Positions 1 through 11,005 are shown, counted from the stretch's first letter. The stretch: 64,000 nt of DNA from an uncultured Prevotella sp. (GCA_944321295.1 CALUKU010000001.1:140856-204855); one strand, 5' to 3'. Made by a program: numbers and translations. Notes: a model not told the origin generated them from the sequence alone.

Positions 1-2
1 TC

Positions 3-71
3 GGCATATTCAATCATGTGCCAGACAATTTTGAGAAAACATTCAGTGATTGTTTTACGGCCGTAGTGTAA
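3..71 (+). CDS. possible C-terminal tail of an upstream gene
   Basis: The frame starting at base 3 is open from the window edge and ends in TAA at 69-71, giving a 22-residue tail (GIFNHVPDNFEKTFSDCFTA then VV). The composition looks protein-like, but 22 codons is too short to recognise a family. Another frame is also open to a TAG at 64-66, so this is only a weak suggestion. Confidence 0.2.
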   Translation, partial: GIFNHVPDNFEKTFSDCFTAVV

Positions 72-341
72 TTACGGAGCAGATAAAATTATTATTGTTC
101 ACCAAGTAAAATACATGCGGTAAGTTTGCTTATAACTGTGCATGACCATATTAAAAGAACGGATTTGATGCAGGTCAAGACTTTATTATGAACGCATATC
201 AGGCGTATGTGTATTCATCTTTTTTAACCATTATGCCGCAACAACGTATTGAATATTTTTGTAACTTTGCACCACTTTTATTGCGAAAATAGGCTATCAA
301 GCTAATAATCAGGTACTTACAACATTTTTCAAGGTAAATAG
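72..341. other. intergenic region upstream of rpoD
   Basis: I see no gene here. The region is AT-rich and holds the likely rpoD promoter near its right end. A sigma-factor leader of this size could carry regulation, but I found no clear hairpin or operator. Confidence 0.5.
262..269 (+). promoter_or_regulatory. rpoD promoter, -7 box
   Basis: TAACTTTG matches the Bacteroidota -7 consensus TAnnTTTG. A clear TTTG -33 box about 19-21 bases upstream is missing. If used, transcription would start near 276 and give a leader of about 65 bases before the ATG at 342. Confidence 0.5.
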
Positions 342-1214
342 ATGAGACAATTAAAAATTCAAAAGAGTATTACCAACCGCTCAAGCGAGGCATTGGACAA
401 ATATCTTGTCGAAATCGGACGTGCTCCGTTGATCTCGATTGACGAAGAAATCGAATTGGCACAAAAGATAAAAAAAGGAGGTCCTGAGGGCGAAAGGGCA
501 AAAAATAAGTTGGTGACAGCCAACCTGCGTTTTGTCGTTTCGGTAGCTAAGCAATACCAGCACCAAGGACTAACCTTGACCGATTTGATAGACGAAGGTA
601 ATATTGGTCTTATCAAGGCTGCTCAGAAGTTTGACGAAACACGAGGATTTAAGTTCATATCTTATGCCGTGTGGTGGATTCGTCAAAGCATACTTCAGGC
701 TATTGCCGAGCAAAGCCGCATAGTACGTTTGCCTTTAAACCAGGTAGGTTCTCTTAATAAGATTAACCACGAAATCAATAAGTTCGAGCAAGAGAACCAG
801 CGTCATCCGTCTGTGTCTGAGCTTTCAGAGGTTACGAAGCTTGACGAGGAGAAGATAGGTCAGTCATTGGCTGCCGACGGACATCATGTAAGTATTGACG
901 CTCCGTTCCAGGACGGTGAGGACAACTGCATGCTTGACGTAATGCCGAGCGGTGACGACAGCCGCACCGACCGTGCTGTTGACCATGAATCAATGGCTCT
1001 TGAGCTGAACACAGTGTTAAGCAAAGTCCTCAAGGAGCGTGAGATAACAATCATACGCGAATGTTTTGGCATTGGCTGCCACGAGAAAGGACTTGAGGAA
1101 ATCGGCGATCAGCTCGGACTTACTCGAGAGCGCGTGCGACAGATACGTGAGAAGAGTATCGCGAAATTACGCGAAAGCGGAAACGCAAAAATATTGATGA
1201 AATATCTTGGATGA
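342..1214 (+). CDS. rpoD: RNA polymerase primary sigma factor RpoD
   Basis: Vegetative sigma factor that directs RNA polymerase to housekeeping promoters. At 290 residues it is the short Bacteroidota form, with no acidic region 1.1. Region 1.2 is near residues 16-31 (EALDKYLVEIGRAPLI). Region 2 runs about 57-122, with NLRFVVSVAKQYQ, DLIDEGNIGLIKAAQKFD and the -10-reading YAVWWIRQSI. Region 3 follows to about 205. Region 4 ends the protein with a helix-turn-helix (LGLTRERVRQIREKSIAKLR) that reads the -33 element. The start is the ATG at 342; the product begins MRQLKIQKSITNRSSEALDK, as expected for the family. The gene stands alone and is closed by a terminator hairpin. This factor is the expected reader of the TAnnTTTG promoters noted elsewhere in the window. 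Confidence 0.96.
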   Translation: MRQLKIQKSITNRSSEALDKYLVEIGRAPLISIDEEIELAQKIKKGGPEGERAKNKLVTANLRFVVSVAKQYQHQGLTLTDLIDEGNIGLIKAAQKFDETRGFKFISYAVWWIRQSILQAIAEQSRIVRLPLNQVGSLNKINHEINKFEQENQRHPSVSELSEVTKLDEEKIGQSLAADGHHVSIDAPFQDGEDNCMLDVMPSGDDSRTDRAVDHESMALELNTVLSKVLKEREITIIRECFGIGCHEKGLEEIGDQLGLTRERVRQIREKSIAKLRESGNAKILMKYLG

Positions 1215-1226
1215 TAAAAATATAGA

Positions 1227-1268
1227 TGTCCGCCGCAATTTATTTGCCGGCGGACATTTGTTTTTCTT
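1227..1268. terminator. bidirectional terminator between rpoD and the HhH protein gene
   Basis: A perfect 10-bp stem (ATGTCCGCCG at 1227-1236 with CGGCGGACAT at 1249-1258) is followed by a T-rich run on the plus strand. It lies between convergent genes and probably ends both transcripts. Confidence 0.85.
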
Positions 1269-1274
1269 AATTAG

Positions 1275-3266
1275 CTATATTTTGACTTTTAATTGTATTT
1301 CAAGGTCGGTCACGACACTACCGTCTATTTCCTGGTAACTGCTTCCTACTTTATCACGATCAAAATATTTTGTAGTGCCTATTTTTGCAGTTAATGAAAA
1401 CTTTTTCGAGAACTTGGTTTCAGCCAATACCGCACATCGCATCCCGTTCCCATAATATGACGGAAACGATTGAGAATAACGCATTCCGCGCTCATAAGCG
1501 TACACGCGACTGTCATAATCATCCGTGTCGAAATACCCCAACATTAACATGACATCAAACAATTTATTTAATCTCAGACTGACGTTTTGAGTGAGCATCC
1601 ATCCGAAACTTGACTTTTTATATTTAGTATAACTTACGTCGGCCTGCGTTTTCATACTCCAAATCTTATCATTGTAAGCCATCGAAATACGTCCCCGATG
1701 TTCATTTTTAAATATCAGGCTGGTTTTATCCGCATTGTCTTTTTCTCTCAATTTCAGTCTGTAGCGTGAAGTGTAAGTCCATTTCCCTTTCGTGTACACA
1801 ACTTGTACAAGGTTGTCAAAGGCTTTAGAACTATTAGCTGCTTGGTATTTAGGCCATGCAAAATAAGCAAAATCACTATAAGCCATAAGACTTAAACCAG
1901 GAAAAGGCCTCCAGTTAAAGCCAAGATAAATTCCACTTTCATTCTGCACTGCGCCTCCTTCGCTAAAACTTTCGGCAAACAACGAGTAATACCTATATGA
2001 ATAAAAGCGTTGCAGGGCAAGCAAGTCCATGTTGTCAGTAAGGCTGTAACTCAGTGAATTGATTGTCGCAACTGCGTTGCAGCCACCTGTTGCTGTTTCG
2101 CCGCTAAAGGATAGTCGGTGCCCAGTGTATCCGTAATTTATGCCAATATTGTAAAATGATTGTCCGTTTGCATAATATTTTCTATAAATAGCTTCGGTCT
2201 TGGGAACAAGTTTCTTGTCCAATGCAGAATAAAGCCCCGTAACTCCGGCATAAAAACCGCCGAATCTATAATCGACATTAAAGCCTAAAACAAATTGCGA
2301 TGAATTATTCTTTTTTGACATCTCCGTTTCCGTTCGATGATAGCCTGATGATAAAATCGTCGCAATGGTACTGTCGCCTTTATTCAAAGTCGCATCAATT
2401 TGTCTGTATGACACAAAACCGCTGACATCAAGTCCCTTGGCAACATTAACGGTTGCGGCTGCTCCTTGCAAGTAATTACCTGCCGAACGTGACGAATGGG
2501 CGCGTATGTTGCTGCCTCCTCGCCCTAAAGATGACAGCGTTGACAACTTTCCAAAACCATAATTGTTATTAATTACAAGTCCCATACCGAACCTTAACCT
2601 GTATCTTCCAAGCGCAAGCGTCTTTATCCATCCGAGTTTTTTCACTACAAGATAGAATGAATAAAAATCATATCCCATATTGTTTTTACCGGCAAAAAAA
2701 GGTTCTCCCGCATCTTGGGCGCCGATCAATCCGAACCTAAGGTAATCACCATAAGTAAAATCATACCTTACGTCATGTTTATACTGATAACCTAAATAAC
2801 CTTTTTTATCCCCCTTTCGCGTGTAGAATGGAATCTTCATCGTCCCCATTATATCATGCTCACCATATTTAAATATGTTTTTCAATGATGGATATCCAGA
2901 CTTCTTTACTTCACCGGCATAAGTAAAAAAGAACAAAAGCCTTCGTTTGAAATAATCCAACTCTTTTATCATCGCCAACTCTCCCAACGATTTCATAGGA
3001 CCATAATCGTATAGGAAGGCGCTTATGGCTTCAACGTCTTTTGCCGTTAGAAAAGGCATTTGTTCCAATTGCTCACGGGTTGCAGTATTTATATTGATAG
3101 GATTTTCCTCCAAGTCACACAGCATCTCAAAAGAAGATTCCCATGCCTCTGACTCAATGTCTTCAAGTTCTCCAAGATGGTATAGATATTGTTCCCATTC
3201 ATGCTGCTGTGAATAAACGGGCGACAATACGGCCAGTAGTAACGCTGTTACTAAAAATTTCTTCAT
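1275..3266 (-). CDS. secreted helix-hairpin-helix protein with outer-membrane barrel
   Basis: Exported protein of about 663 residues with an unusual domain pair. A signal peptide (MKKFLVTALLLAVLSPVYSQ) is followed at about residues 57-100 by a ComEA-like helix-hairpin-helix motif (ININTATREQLEQMPFL, then DYGPMKSLGELAMI). The remaining 500 or so residues are rich in alternating aromatic strands such as GYDFYSFYLVVKKLGW and end in KVKI, typical of an outer-membrane beta-barrel. An open frame starts ten codons earlier, but the ATG at 3266 puts the signal peptide at the N terminus. It lies 57 bases downstream of the lytic transglycosylase gene and is probably co-transcribed with it. HhH motifs normally bind DNA, so the motif suggests a link to DNA uptake or anchoring, but that is inference. 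The exact function is unknown. Confidence 0.8.
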   Translation of the reverse strand: MKKFLVTALLLAVLSPVYSQQHEWEQYLYHLGELEDIESEAWESSFEMLCDLEENPININTATREQLEQMPFLTAKDVEAISAFLYDYGPMKSLGELAMIKELDYFKRRLLFFFTYAGEVKKSGYPSLKNIFKYGEHDIMGTMKIPFYTRKGDKKGYLGYQYKHDVRYDFTYGDYLRFGLIGAQDAGEPFFAGKNNMGYDFYSFYLVVKKLGWIKTLALGRYRLRFGMGLVINNNYGFGKLSTLSSLGRGGSNIRAHSSRSAGNYLQGAAATVNVAKGLDVSGFVSYRQIDATLNKGDSTIATILSSGYHRTETEMSKKNNSSQFVLGFNVDYRFGGFYAGVTGLYSALDKKLVPKTEAIYRKYYANGQSFYNIGINYGYTGHRLSFSGETATGGCNAVATINSLSYSLTDNMDLLALQRFYSYRYYSLFAESFSEGGAVQNESGIYLGFNWRPFPGLSLMAYSDFAYFAWPKYQAANSSKAFDNLVQVVYTKGKWTYTSRYRLKLREKDNADKTSLIFKNEHRGRISMAYNDKIWSMKTQADVSYTKYKKSSFGWMLTQNVSLRLNKLFDVMLMLGYFDTDDYDSRVYAYERGMRYSQSFPSYYGNGMRCAVLAETKFSKKFSLTAKIGTTKYFDRDKVGSSYQEIDGSVVTDLEIQLKVKI

Positions 3267-3323
3267 GGTATAAACATTAGGGTTATAATTTTCCACTCAC
3301 ACAATCTACGTACATTTTTGCAT

Positions 3324-4571
3324 TTACAACTTAAACCTGTGTTTCTTTTTAGCTCTCCTTGGCGTAAACGGACTTGAAGATGTTGGTGCCCCTACGTTGC
3401 TGGGCCCTTCTTTAATTGTCGCTCCGCTGTATGGAACACCTCTGTATTGGGCGTAACGCTTACGTATGCCGTCTACATAGCCCACCGTTTCAGAGCCGCG
3501 CATATATCCATGAGCCACAACCGGGTCATTATAATAACTCGGATTTTCAAGAGCCAGAATGTAATACGCAACATCACGCCAACGATGTGGATTCTTACCA
3601 TACTTGCGAGCCAATGCCATTGCATCCTGAACATGAAAATATCCACCGTTATAAGCGGCAAGCACAAACAGCCTGCGTTCTTCCGCTGTCGGTACAGCCC
3701 TGAAATAGGCAGACAATTCGCGTAGATATGAAGCGGCTGCTTTAACGTTTTGTTCCGGATCATAAATAGCAGAACGAGGCAATGAAAGATGATCTGCTGT
3801 TGAAGGCATTATTTGCATCAGTCCGCAAGCACCCGCCCATGATCTGGCTCGAGGGTCAAAGCACGATTCTTGGTAACACTGCGCCGCCATAAGACGCCAA
3901 TCCCAACGTGCGACGGGAGCGTATTTTTTAAACAAATGATCATAATGAGAGATAATGCCGCTCTGTCTGTCAAGAAACGGTGCATACACATGCCTTGTTA
4001 CACTGCGTGTCGAGAAAATATAATTCTGTTCCTTTTTGATTTCCGCATACATCTCCGGTTTAAACCACATATTCAGACTATCGGCAAGTTCGTTGTTTCC
4101 ACGGGCTACAGCCCATTTAACTCCCAAGGAGTCCACTCCCGCCCCACAAAATATCAATTTCCCGGCGCCGACAACATTACGTGGAAGAGGAAACGCTATT
4201 AAGTCCGCTTCGCCTCCACACAAACGTGTGATCATTTCTGACGTATCCTTACATAGTTCAACCCGAAGCGAAACGCCAAGCTTTTCAGCGAATTTTTCAC
4301 ATAAAAGGTATTGCGTACCCATGCCGCGACCTCTGTAATCATAATAGGTTTCAGGTCCGGACATGGTTAACATTATCAGTTCACCGTTGCTTATTATGTC
4401 GTCAATGGTAAAAGCCGTTGCTTGCGGCATGCTGTCAGTCTTTACTTCGCCCCACGGGGTGACAATCTTTTCAGACTTGCCATCCGAGCACGAAACATGT
4501 GACATTGCCATCAATATTAATGACATGCACGTGAAAGCACTTAAGCGTTTTATCTTTCCTTTTGAAAACAT
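3324..4571 (-). CDS. MltF-type lipoprotein: solute-binding domain plus lytic transglycosylase
   Basis: Probable membrane-bound lytic murein transglycosylase that cleaves peptidoglycan glycan strands in the periplasm. Residues 1-30 form a signal peptide ending in HVSCSDGK, a probable lipobox with Cys as lipid anchor. About 50-190 resemble an extracellular solute-binding domain (ISNGELIMLTMSGPETYYDY). The SLT catalytic domain follows: the candidate catalytic Glu lies in AAQCYQESCFDPRARS, then GACGLMQIMPST and VLAAYNGG complete the signature. Length (415 residues) fits the MltF family. The frame opens with TTG at 4574, but the ATG at 4571 is the natural start. It shares a short intergenic region with the divergent hisG promoter and is followed by the HhH/barrel gene, so both may act at the cell envelope. 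Confidence 0.88.
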   Translation of the reverse strand: MFSKGKIKRLSAFTCMSLILMAMSHVSCSDGKSEKIVTPWGEVKTDSMPQATAFTIDDIISNGELIMLTMSGPETYYDYRGRGMGTQYLLCEKFAEKLGVSLRVELCKDTSEMITRLCGGEADLIAFPLPRNVVGAGKLIFCGAGVDSLGVKWAVARGNNELADSLNMWFKPEMYAEIKKEQNYIFSTRSVTRHVYAPFLDRQSGIISHYDHLFKKYAPVARWDWRLMAAQCYQESCFDPRARSWAGACGLMQIMPSTADHLSLPRSAIYDPEQNVKAAASYLRELSAYFRAVPTAEERRLFVLAAYNGGYFHVQDAMALARKYGKNPHRWRDVAYYILALENPSYYNDPVVAHGYMRGSETVGYVDGIRKRYAQYRGVPYSGATIKEGPSNVGAPTSSSPFTPRRAKKKHRFKL

Positions 4572-4628
4572 CAAAGTTTTATTTAATAACTAAACGCATT
4601 AAAATAACGTTCATATCTTGACAAAAGC

Positions 4629-4656
4629 CAAAGTTATCACCCAAATTGGATACAAA
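4629..4656 (-). promoter_or_regulatory. promoter of the mltF-like gene
   Basis: On the minus strand TAACTTTG (4629-4636) matches TAnnTTTG. A TTTG lies upstream at 4653-4656, with a 16-base spacer that is shorter than usual. It is back-to-back with the hisG promoter. Confidence 0.55.
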
Positions 4657-4668
4657 AATACAACAATT

Positions 4669-4700
4669 CTTGCAAATATGCTTAAAAAAACGTACATTTG
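4669..4700 (+). promoter_or_regulatory. promoter of hisGDC
   Basis: A CTTG box at 4669-4672, a 20-base spacer and TACATTTG at 4693-4700 fit the Bacteroidota promoter. Start of transcription near 4707 leaves a leader of only about 23 bases, too short for a histidine attenuator. Confidence 0.75.
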
Positions 4701-4729
4701 CCCAATGTTTTTTAATAAAATTATAAATT

Positions 4730-5581
4730 ATGCTGCGTATAGCCATACAATCGAAAGGACGTCTTTATGAAGACACAATGAACTTGCTTGACGAAGCAGA
4801 CATAAAAGTAAGTTCAAGCAAGCGCACTTTGCTTGTACAGTCATCAAACTTTCCGCTCGAAGTGATTTACCTGCGTGACGACGATATACCACAAAGCGTG
4901 GCAACAGGAGTGGCCGATCTGGGAATTGTAGGTGAGAACGAATTTGTTGAGAAGGAAAAGCCTGCCGACATTGCATTAAGGCTCGGCTTCAGCAAATGCC
5001 GATTGTCGTTAGCCATACCTAAAGCCGAAAAATATGAAGGTCCCCAATGGTTCAACGGCAAAAAAATCGCCACGTCATATCCCGTAATACTTCAGGACTA
5101 TCTTGATAAAAACAATATTAACGCAGAAATCCATGTCATAACGGGTAGCGTTGAAATCAGTCCCGGCATAGGTTTGGCCGACGGAATTTTTGACATAGTA
5201 AGCAGTGGCTCCACGCTTATAAGCAACAATCTGAAAGAAGTTGAAGTGGTGATGAGAAGCGAGGCCGTACTCATAGCCAACAGAAACCTTGACGACGAAA
5301 AAAAAGAAACGCTATCACAAATAAAGTTCAGAATAGAGGCAGTAAGAAATGCGGAAGACAAAAAATACGTAAGGATGAACGCACCCAAAGCCCGTTTGAA
5401 CGATATCATTAATGTATTGCCCGGTCTGAAAAGCCCAACGGTAATACCACTCGCGGACGAAGACTGGTGCTCGGTACACACCGTGTTGGACGAGAAGCGT
5501 TTTTGGAGCATTATTGGCAAGCTTAAAGAGATGGGTGCGCAAGGCATATTAGTAACTCCCATTGAGAAGATGATATTATAG
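4730..5581 (+). CDS. hisG: ATP phosphoribosyltransferase HisG (long form)
   Basis: First step of histidine biosynthesis: joins ATP and PRPP to give N1-(5-phosphoribosyl)-ATP in the cytoplasm. The 283-residue length marks the long, hexameric form, which carries its own C-terminal regulatory domain and needs no HisZ. Visible family motifs are the N-terminal LRIAIQSKGRL, the GVADLGIVGENEF segment and the PRPP-binding region DGIFDIVSSGSTLISNNL. The ACT-like domain that binds histidine for feedback inhibition starts near residue 215 and includes SPTVIPLADEDWCSVHTVL. It leads the hisG-hisD-hisC series. With no leader attenuator, feedback on the enzyme is likely the main control. Confidence 0.97.
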   Translation: MLRIAIQSKGRLYEDTMNLLDEADIKVSSSKRTLLVQSSNFPLEVIYLRDDDIPQSVATGVADLGIVGENEFVEKEKPADIALRLGFSKCRLSLAIPKAEKYEGPQWFNGKKIATSYPVILQDYLDKNNINAEIHVITGSVEISPGIGLADGIFDIVSSGSTLISNNLKEVEVVMRSEAVLIANRNLDDEKKETLSQIKFRIEAVRNAEDKKYVRMNAPKARLNDIINVLPGLKSPTVIPLADEDWCSVHTVLDEKRFWSIIGKLKEMGAQGILVTPIEKMIL

Positions 5582-5696
5582 AATACGCCCCACCCTGCCG
5601 AAAACGTAAAGCTGAAGCGCTGCGACAACTTTCCGCTTATAATTAAATATGTTTGTTCACAGCAAAGAAACTTAAGAACCTGAATTAGTTGGAAAA

Positions 5697-6989
5697 ATGA
5701 AGACGTACAAATACCCTCAACGGAACGAATGGAAATCCATCACCGCCCGTCCGCATATCGAAACGGAAAGGCTTAACGCTTCGGTTAAAAAAATCCTTGA
5801 TGACGTTAAGGCTAATGGCGACGAGGCGGTAAAGGCGTATGAAAAAGAATTTGACAAGGTTGTTTTAGATACGATGGCCGTAAGCCAGGATGAGTTTGAC
5901 GAAGCGATAAAGCTAATTCCCGACGACTTGCATGAGGCATTGGTTTTAGCCCATGACAACATATTCAAGTTCCACAAGTCGCAACAAAGCAAAGTAAACA
6001 AGGTTGAAACCTGCAAAGGGGTCACTTGCTGGCAGAGAAGCGTCGGAATAGAGAAAGTCGGCTTGTATATTCCCGGTGGAACGGCTCCTTTATTCAGCAC
6101 GGTATTAATGTTGGCAACACCGGCAAAGATTGCCGGCTGCAACGAAATCGTCCTATGCACGCCACCGTCGTCCGACGGTAGCGTAAACCCTGCCATCTTG
6201 GCGGCTGCAAAAATCGCCGGAGTGGATAAAATCTTCAAAATAGGCGGTGTACAGGCTATCGGCGCAATGGCATACGGAACCGAAAGCGTACCTAAAGTAT
6301 ATAAGATTTTCGGTCCTGGAAACCAGTATGTCATGGCCGCAAAACAGATGGTTTCACTGCATGATGTGGCAATAGACATGCCTGCCGGGCCGTCGGAAGT
6401 ATGTGTTGTTGCCGATGAAACAAGCAATCCTGCATACGTAGCCGCCGACTTGCTGTCACAGGCAGAGCACGGAACTGACTCACAAGTCATTCTGATTACG
6501 ACAAGCGAAACGCTTCTGAACGATGTCACTGCCGAAATAAGCAATCAGTTGGACAAACTGCCGCGTAGGGACATCGCCTTGAAGACATTGGGAAACAGTA
6601 AGCTTGTGCTGTTAAGGGATATGGACGAAGCCATGAGCCTGAGCAACATGTATGCCCCGGAGCACTTGATAATATCAACGTCGGATTACGAAGAACTTGC
6701 TAATAAGGTAGTTAATGCCGGAAGTGTATTCCTCGGTAAGTATGCGTGTGAAAGCGCAGGCGATTACGCAAGCGGCACAAACCACACTCTGCCGACGCAC
6801 GGATACGCAACGGCATACAATGGTGTCAATCTTGACAGCTTCACACGTAAAATAACTTTCCAGCATATCACGAAGGACGGCATAAAGAGTATAGGCCGCG
6901 CAGTCGAGGTGATGGCTGAGCACGAGCACCTCTTCGCTCATAAGAACGCTATGACATTAAGGTTGAACGACTGTGCCGGAAAGCTGTAA
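5697..6989 (+). CDS. hisD: histidinol dehydrogenase HisD
   Basis: Zinc-dependent NAD enzyme that oxidises L-histidinol twice to give histidine. The 430-residue length is normal. Key sites are visible: LLSQAEHGTDSQV supplies the zinc-binding Gln and His, APEHLII holds the catalytic Glu-His pair, ESAGDYASGTNHTLPTHG carries the zinc-binding Asp and substrate contacts, and EHEHLFAHKNAM near the C terminus gives the last zinc ligand. Its ATG at 5697 is 115 bases after hisG. That gap has no terminator-like hairpin, so the genes are probably co-transcribed. Confidence 0.97.
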   Translation: MKTYKYPQRNEWKSITARPHIETERLNASVKKILDDVKANGDEAVKAYEKEFDKVVLDTMAVSQDEFDEAIKLIPDDLHEALVLAHDNIFKFHKSQQSKVNKVETCKGVTCWQRSVGIEKVGLYIPGGTAPLFSTVLMLATPAKIAGCNEIVLCTPPSSDGSVNPAILAAAKIAGVDKIFKIGGVQAIGAMAYGTESVPKVYKIFGPGNQYVMAAKQMVSLHDVAIDMPAGPSEVCVVADETSNPAYVAADLLSQAEHGTDSQVILITTSETLLNDVTAEISNQLDKLPRRDIALKTLGNSKLVLLRDMDEAMSLSNMYAPEHLIISTSDYEELANKVVNAGSVFLGKYACESAGDYASGTNHTLPTHGYATAYNGVNLDSFTRKITFQHITKDGIKSIGRAVEVMAEHEHLFAHKNAMTLRLNDCAGKL

Positions 6990-7079
6990 GCATAAGGACG
7001 TTAACCGAAATGGAACAACCTGCGATGTCAGCCATTCGGACGCAGGCAAGTAATTATGTATAATTTTCATTAGAAGGAT

Positions 7080-8120
7080 ATGAAACCATTAAAAGAACTA
7101 ACGCGCCCTAACATCTGGACGCTCAAACCATACAGCAGCGCACGCGACGAATATAGCGGATGTGAGGCAAAGGTTTTTCTCGACGCAAACGAGAATCCGT
7201 ACAATACGCCTTACAACCGTTATCCGGACCCGTTGCAGAAAGAGCTCAAAGCAAAGCTTGCAAAAGTGAAAGGCGTAAGGGAGGAACAGATTTTCTTAGG
7301 CAATGGTTCTGATGAGGCCATCGACCTGTGCTACCGTTGCTTTACACGGCCCGGCATTGACAATGTAGTAGCCATTGAGCCTACTTACGGGATGTATAAA
7401 GTGTGCGCCGACATCAACGACGTAGAATACAGAACGGTTTCACTTGACGGCGACTTCCAGATTAATGCCGGAAAAATGCTTGACGCCTGCGATGCAGATA
7501 CTAAGCTTATATGGATATGTTCACCCAATAACCCGACGGGAAATAATCTCAACCGCGACGAACTGATAAAGATCGTCACAGGGTTTGACGGCCTTGTCGT
7601 AGTAGACGAGGCTTATTCAGACTTTTCGTCGGAAAAGCCATTTCGCCTTGAACTTGACAATTATCCCAACCTGATAGTGCTCAATACGTTCAGTAAGGCG
7701 TGGGGATGCGCTGCGATAAGGCTCGGCATGGCGTTCGCGCAAAAGGATGTGATTGACATATTCAACAAGGTAAAGTATCCTTACAACGTCAACGAACTGA
7801 CACAGAAGCAGGCAATCGAAGCGCTTAAAGAACCTTACGACGTAGACAAATGGGTGAAGATAATATTACTCGAACGCAGCCGTATGGCTGATGCGTTCAT
7901 GATGTTGCCTTTTTGCGAGAAGGTTTACGACAGCGACGCTAACTTCCTGCTTGTCAAGGTTGACAACGCACAGGCAATTTATGATTACCTGAAAGCAAAC
8001 AGAATAATAGTAAGAAACCGCACGCGCGTAACACTTTGTAACGACTGCCTTCGTATAACGATAGGCAGCAAGGGCGAAAACAACGAACTGCTTTCCGCGC
8101 TCAGGCAATATAAGCGGTGA
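7080..8120 (+). CDS. hisC: histidinol-phosphate aminotransferase HisC
   Basis: PLP-dependent class I/II aminotransferase that converts imidazole-acetol phosphate to histidinol phosphate, using glutamate as amino donor. The 346-residue protein has [18 protein letters not shown] at the substrate end, the CSPNNPTGN motif, VDEAYSDFS with the cofactor-binding Asp and Tyr, and [18 protein letters not shown] with the Lys that forms the Schiff base. It is 90 bases after hisD. hisB, the next gene in the usual Bacteroidota order, does not follow; see the gap after it. Confidence 0.97.
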   Translation: MKPLKELTRPNIWTLKPYSSARDEYSGCEAKVFLDANENPYNTPYNRYPDPLQKELKAKLAKVKGVREEQIFLGNGSDEAIDLCYRCFTRPGIDNVVAIEPTYGMYKVCADINDVEYRTVSLDGDFQINAGKMLDACDADTKLIWICSPNNPTGNNLNRDELIKIVTGFDGLVVVDEAYSDFSSEKPFRLELDNYPNLIVLNTFSKAWGCAAIRLGMAFAQKDVIDIFNKVKYPYNVNELTQKQAIEALKEPYDVDKWVKIILLERSRMADAFMMLPFCEKVYDSDANFLLVKVDNAQAIYDYLKANRIIVRNRTRVTLCNDCLRITIGSKGENNELLSALRQYKR

Positions 8121-8282
8121 TGAGTTGTCTTCAGCAACATGGCAAATGCCGGTTGTCAGAATGACATTGAAACAGACGCTAAGCTTGACATACGTCATTG
8201 CGGCCGTGTCATGATTTCACGATGAAATAGGATTGCGAAACAGCCCATATGAGCAATTTCCTGATTATAAAAACGCATATTA

Positions 8283-8400
8283 CACCATTAAAAGCCGTCC
8301 TTACGTTTCGTTTGGACGGCTTTTAGTATGCGTAAAGCTACGTTTTGCATGGCAAATAACGGCTGTTTACAATGCGAAAAGCGCCCTTTTACCTACAGAG
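8283..8400. repeat. dispersed AAAAGCCG-type repeat cluster, copy 1
   Basis: Short related units follow each other: AAAAGCCGTCC, its inverse GGACGGCTTTT, AACGGCTGTTTACAATGCG and AAAAGCGCCCTTTTACC, separated by ATGC-containing joints. The same kind of cluster appears near 20.3, 35.5, 49.9 and 60.2 kb. The rest of 8121-8708 shows no gene: any hisB remnant is unrecognisable, and the right end holds the ABC-F promoter. Confidence 0.65.
8290..8325 (+). terminator. terminator-like hairpin downstream of hisC
   Basis: AAAAGCCGTCC (8290-8300) pairs perfectly with GGACGGCTTTT (8314-8324) around a 13-base loop. It sits 170 bases after hisC, overlaps the dispersed repeat cluster, and could end the his transcript. 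Confidence 0.6.
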
Positions 8401-8644
8401 AACGCTTGCTTTTATTGCACAGATTTCACTTAACGCCTCCAACTTGTTAAGTTTCACGGCATTAGCCATGCACACAAAAACAGCGCATTTTTCGGCCGTT
8501 CTTCAATCTTTTTTCAACGAACGCCGCTCTCGTGATTTACCGAAAATCATTTTGAAAGCAAACTGCGGCGAAATGTTGACATTGCGGCAAGCGTAAGCCC
8601 GCAGCGTTGCCTCGCCAAAATCCTTATTTGTTGTTATTATATGA

Positions 8645-8676
8645 TTTGGTTTATCAAATAAAATGTTGTAATTTTG
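8645..8676 (+). promoter_or_regulatory. promoter of the ABC-F gene
   Basis: TTTG at 8645-8648, a 20-base spacer and TAATTTTG at 8669-8676 form a full Bacteroidota promoter. The leader would be about 26 bases. Confidence 0.8.
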
Positions 8677-8690
8677 CACCGCAATTTTAA

Positions 8691-10322
<1,632 letters not shown>

Positions 10323-10384
10323 ATGTCAGACGTATGCGTGTTGGCAAGATTTTTGCTAAGTACTTCAATAAAAACATTAGCACT

Positions 10385-11005
10385 ATGGAAGAAAAGGATA
10401 AGAATATAAACGAAAACGGATGTGCCGACAGCACGGTTGAAGGAAACGACGTAGACACAAATACGGAAAATGCGGCCGGCGAAAAAGCCGCAGAGGCCTG
10501 TCCGGACGATAAGAAGGAAACACCTGAAAGCGAAAACGCCGAAAAGGAGGAGAAAGACCCGTTGACGGCCGCTAAAGAGGAAATAGAAGCTCTAAAGGAT
10601 AAGTATCTGCGTTCGGTAGCGGAATTCGACAATTACCGCAAGCGGACGATGAAGGAAAAGGCCGAACTGATATTAAACGGTTCGGAAAAAGCCGTACAGG
10701 CCATCCTTCCTGTCATCGACGACATGGAACGCGCCCTTGCCAACGCCGAAAAGACCGATGACACCGAGGTGCTGAAAGAAGGCATGAAGCTAATTTACCA
10801 TAAGACGAACAAGATAATGGAAAGTCTTGGGGTAAAGAAGATTGAAACTGACAATGCCGACTTCGACACTAATTTCCACGAGGCTGTGGCTATGGTGCCT
10901 GGCATGGGTGACGAAAAAAAAGGCAAGGTGCTTGATTGCGTGCAAACGGGTTACACCTTGAACGACAAGGTAATTAGGCATGCAAAAGTTGCCGTGGGAC
11001 AATAA
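10385..11005 (+). CDS. grpE: nucleotide exchange factor GrpE
   Basis: Cochaperone that releases ADP from DnaK. The ATG at 10385 is preferred over one 51 bases upstream because it gives the usual acidic, disordered N terminus (MEEKDKNINENGC). The protein is about 206 residues. Residues to about 60 are mostly Glu, Asp, Lys and Ala. Next comes a long coiled coil (EEIEALKDKYLRSVAEFDNY) and the conserved RKRTMKEK. The C-terminal beta wing carries NFHEAVAMVPG and GKVLDCVQTGYTLNDKVIR, which contact DnaK. It lies 62 bases after the ABC-F gene and 112 bases before dnaJ. dnaK is not in the window. Confidence 0.95.
   Translation: MEEKDKNINENGCADSTVEGNDVDTNTENAAGEKAAEACPDDKKETPESENAEKEEKDPLTAAKEEIEALKDKYLRSVAEFDNYRKRTMKEKAELILNGSEKAVQAILPVIDDMERALANAEKTDDTEVLKEGMKLIYHKTNKIMESLGVKKIETDNADFDTNFHEAVAMVPGMGDEKKGKVLDCVQTGYTLNDKVIRHAKVAVGQ

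Noticed and set aside
4701-4729. Histidine leader peptide or T-box before hisG
   Set aside because: The leader is only about 23 bases and has no His codons or terminator/antiterminator stems.
5717-6544. 275-codon frame opposite hisD, and similar long frames opposite ABC-F (9609-10262) and the barrel gene (22219-22899)
   Set aside because: Each lies wholly within a well-supported gene on the other strand and gives a low-complexity product without motifs.
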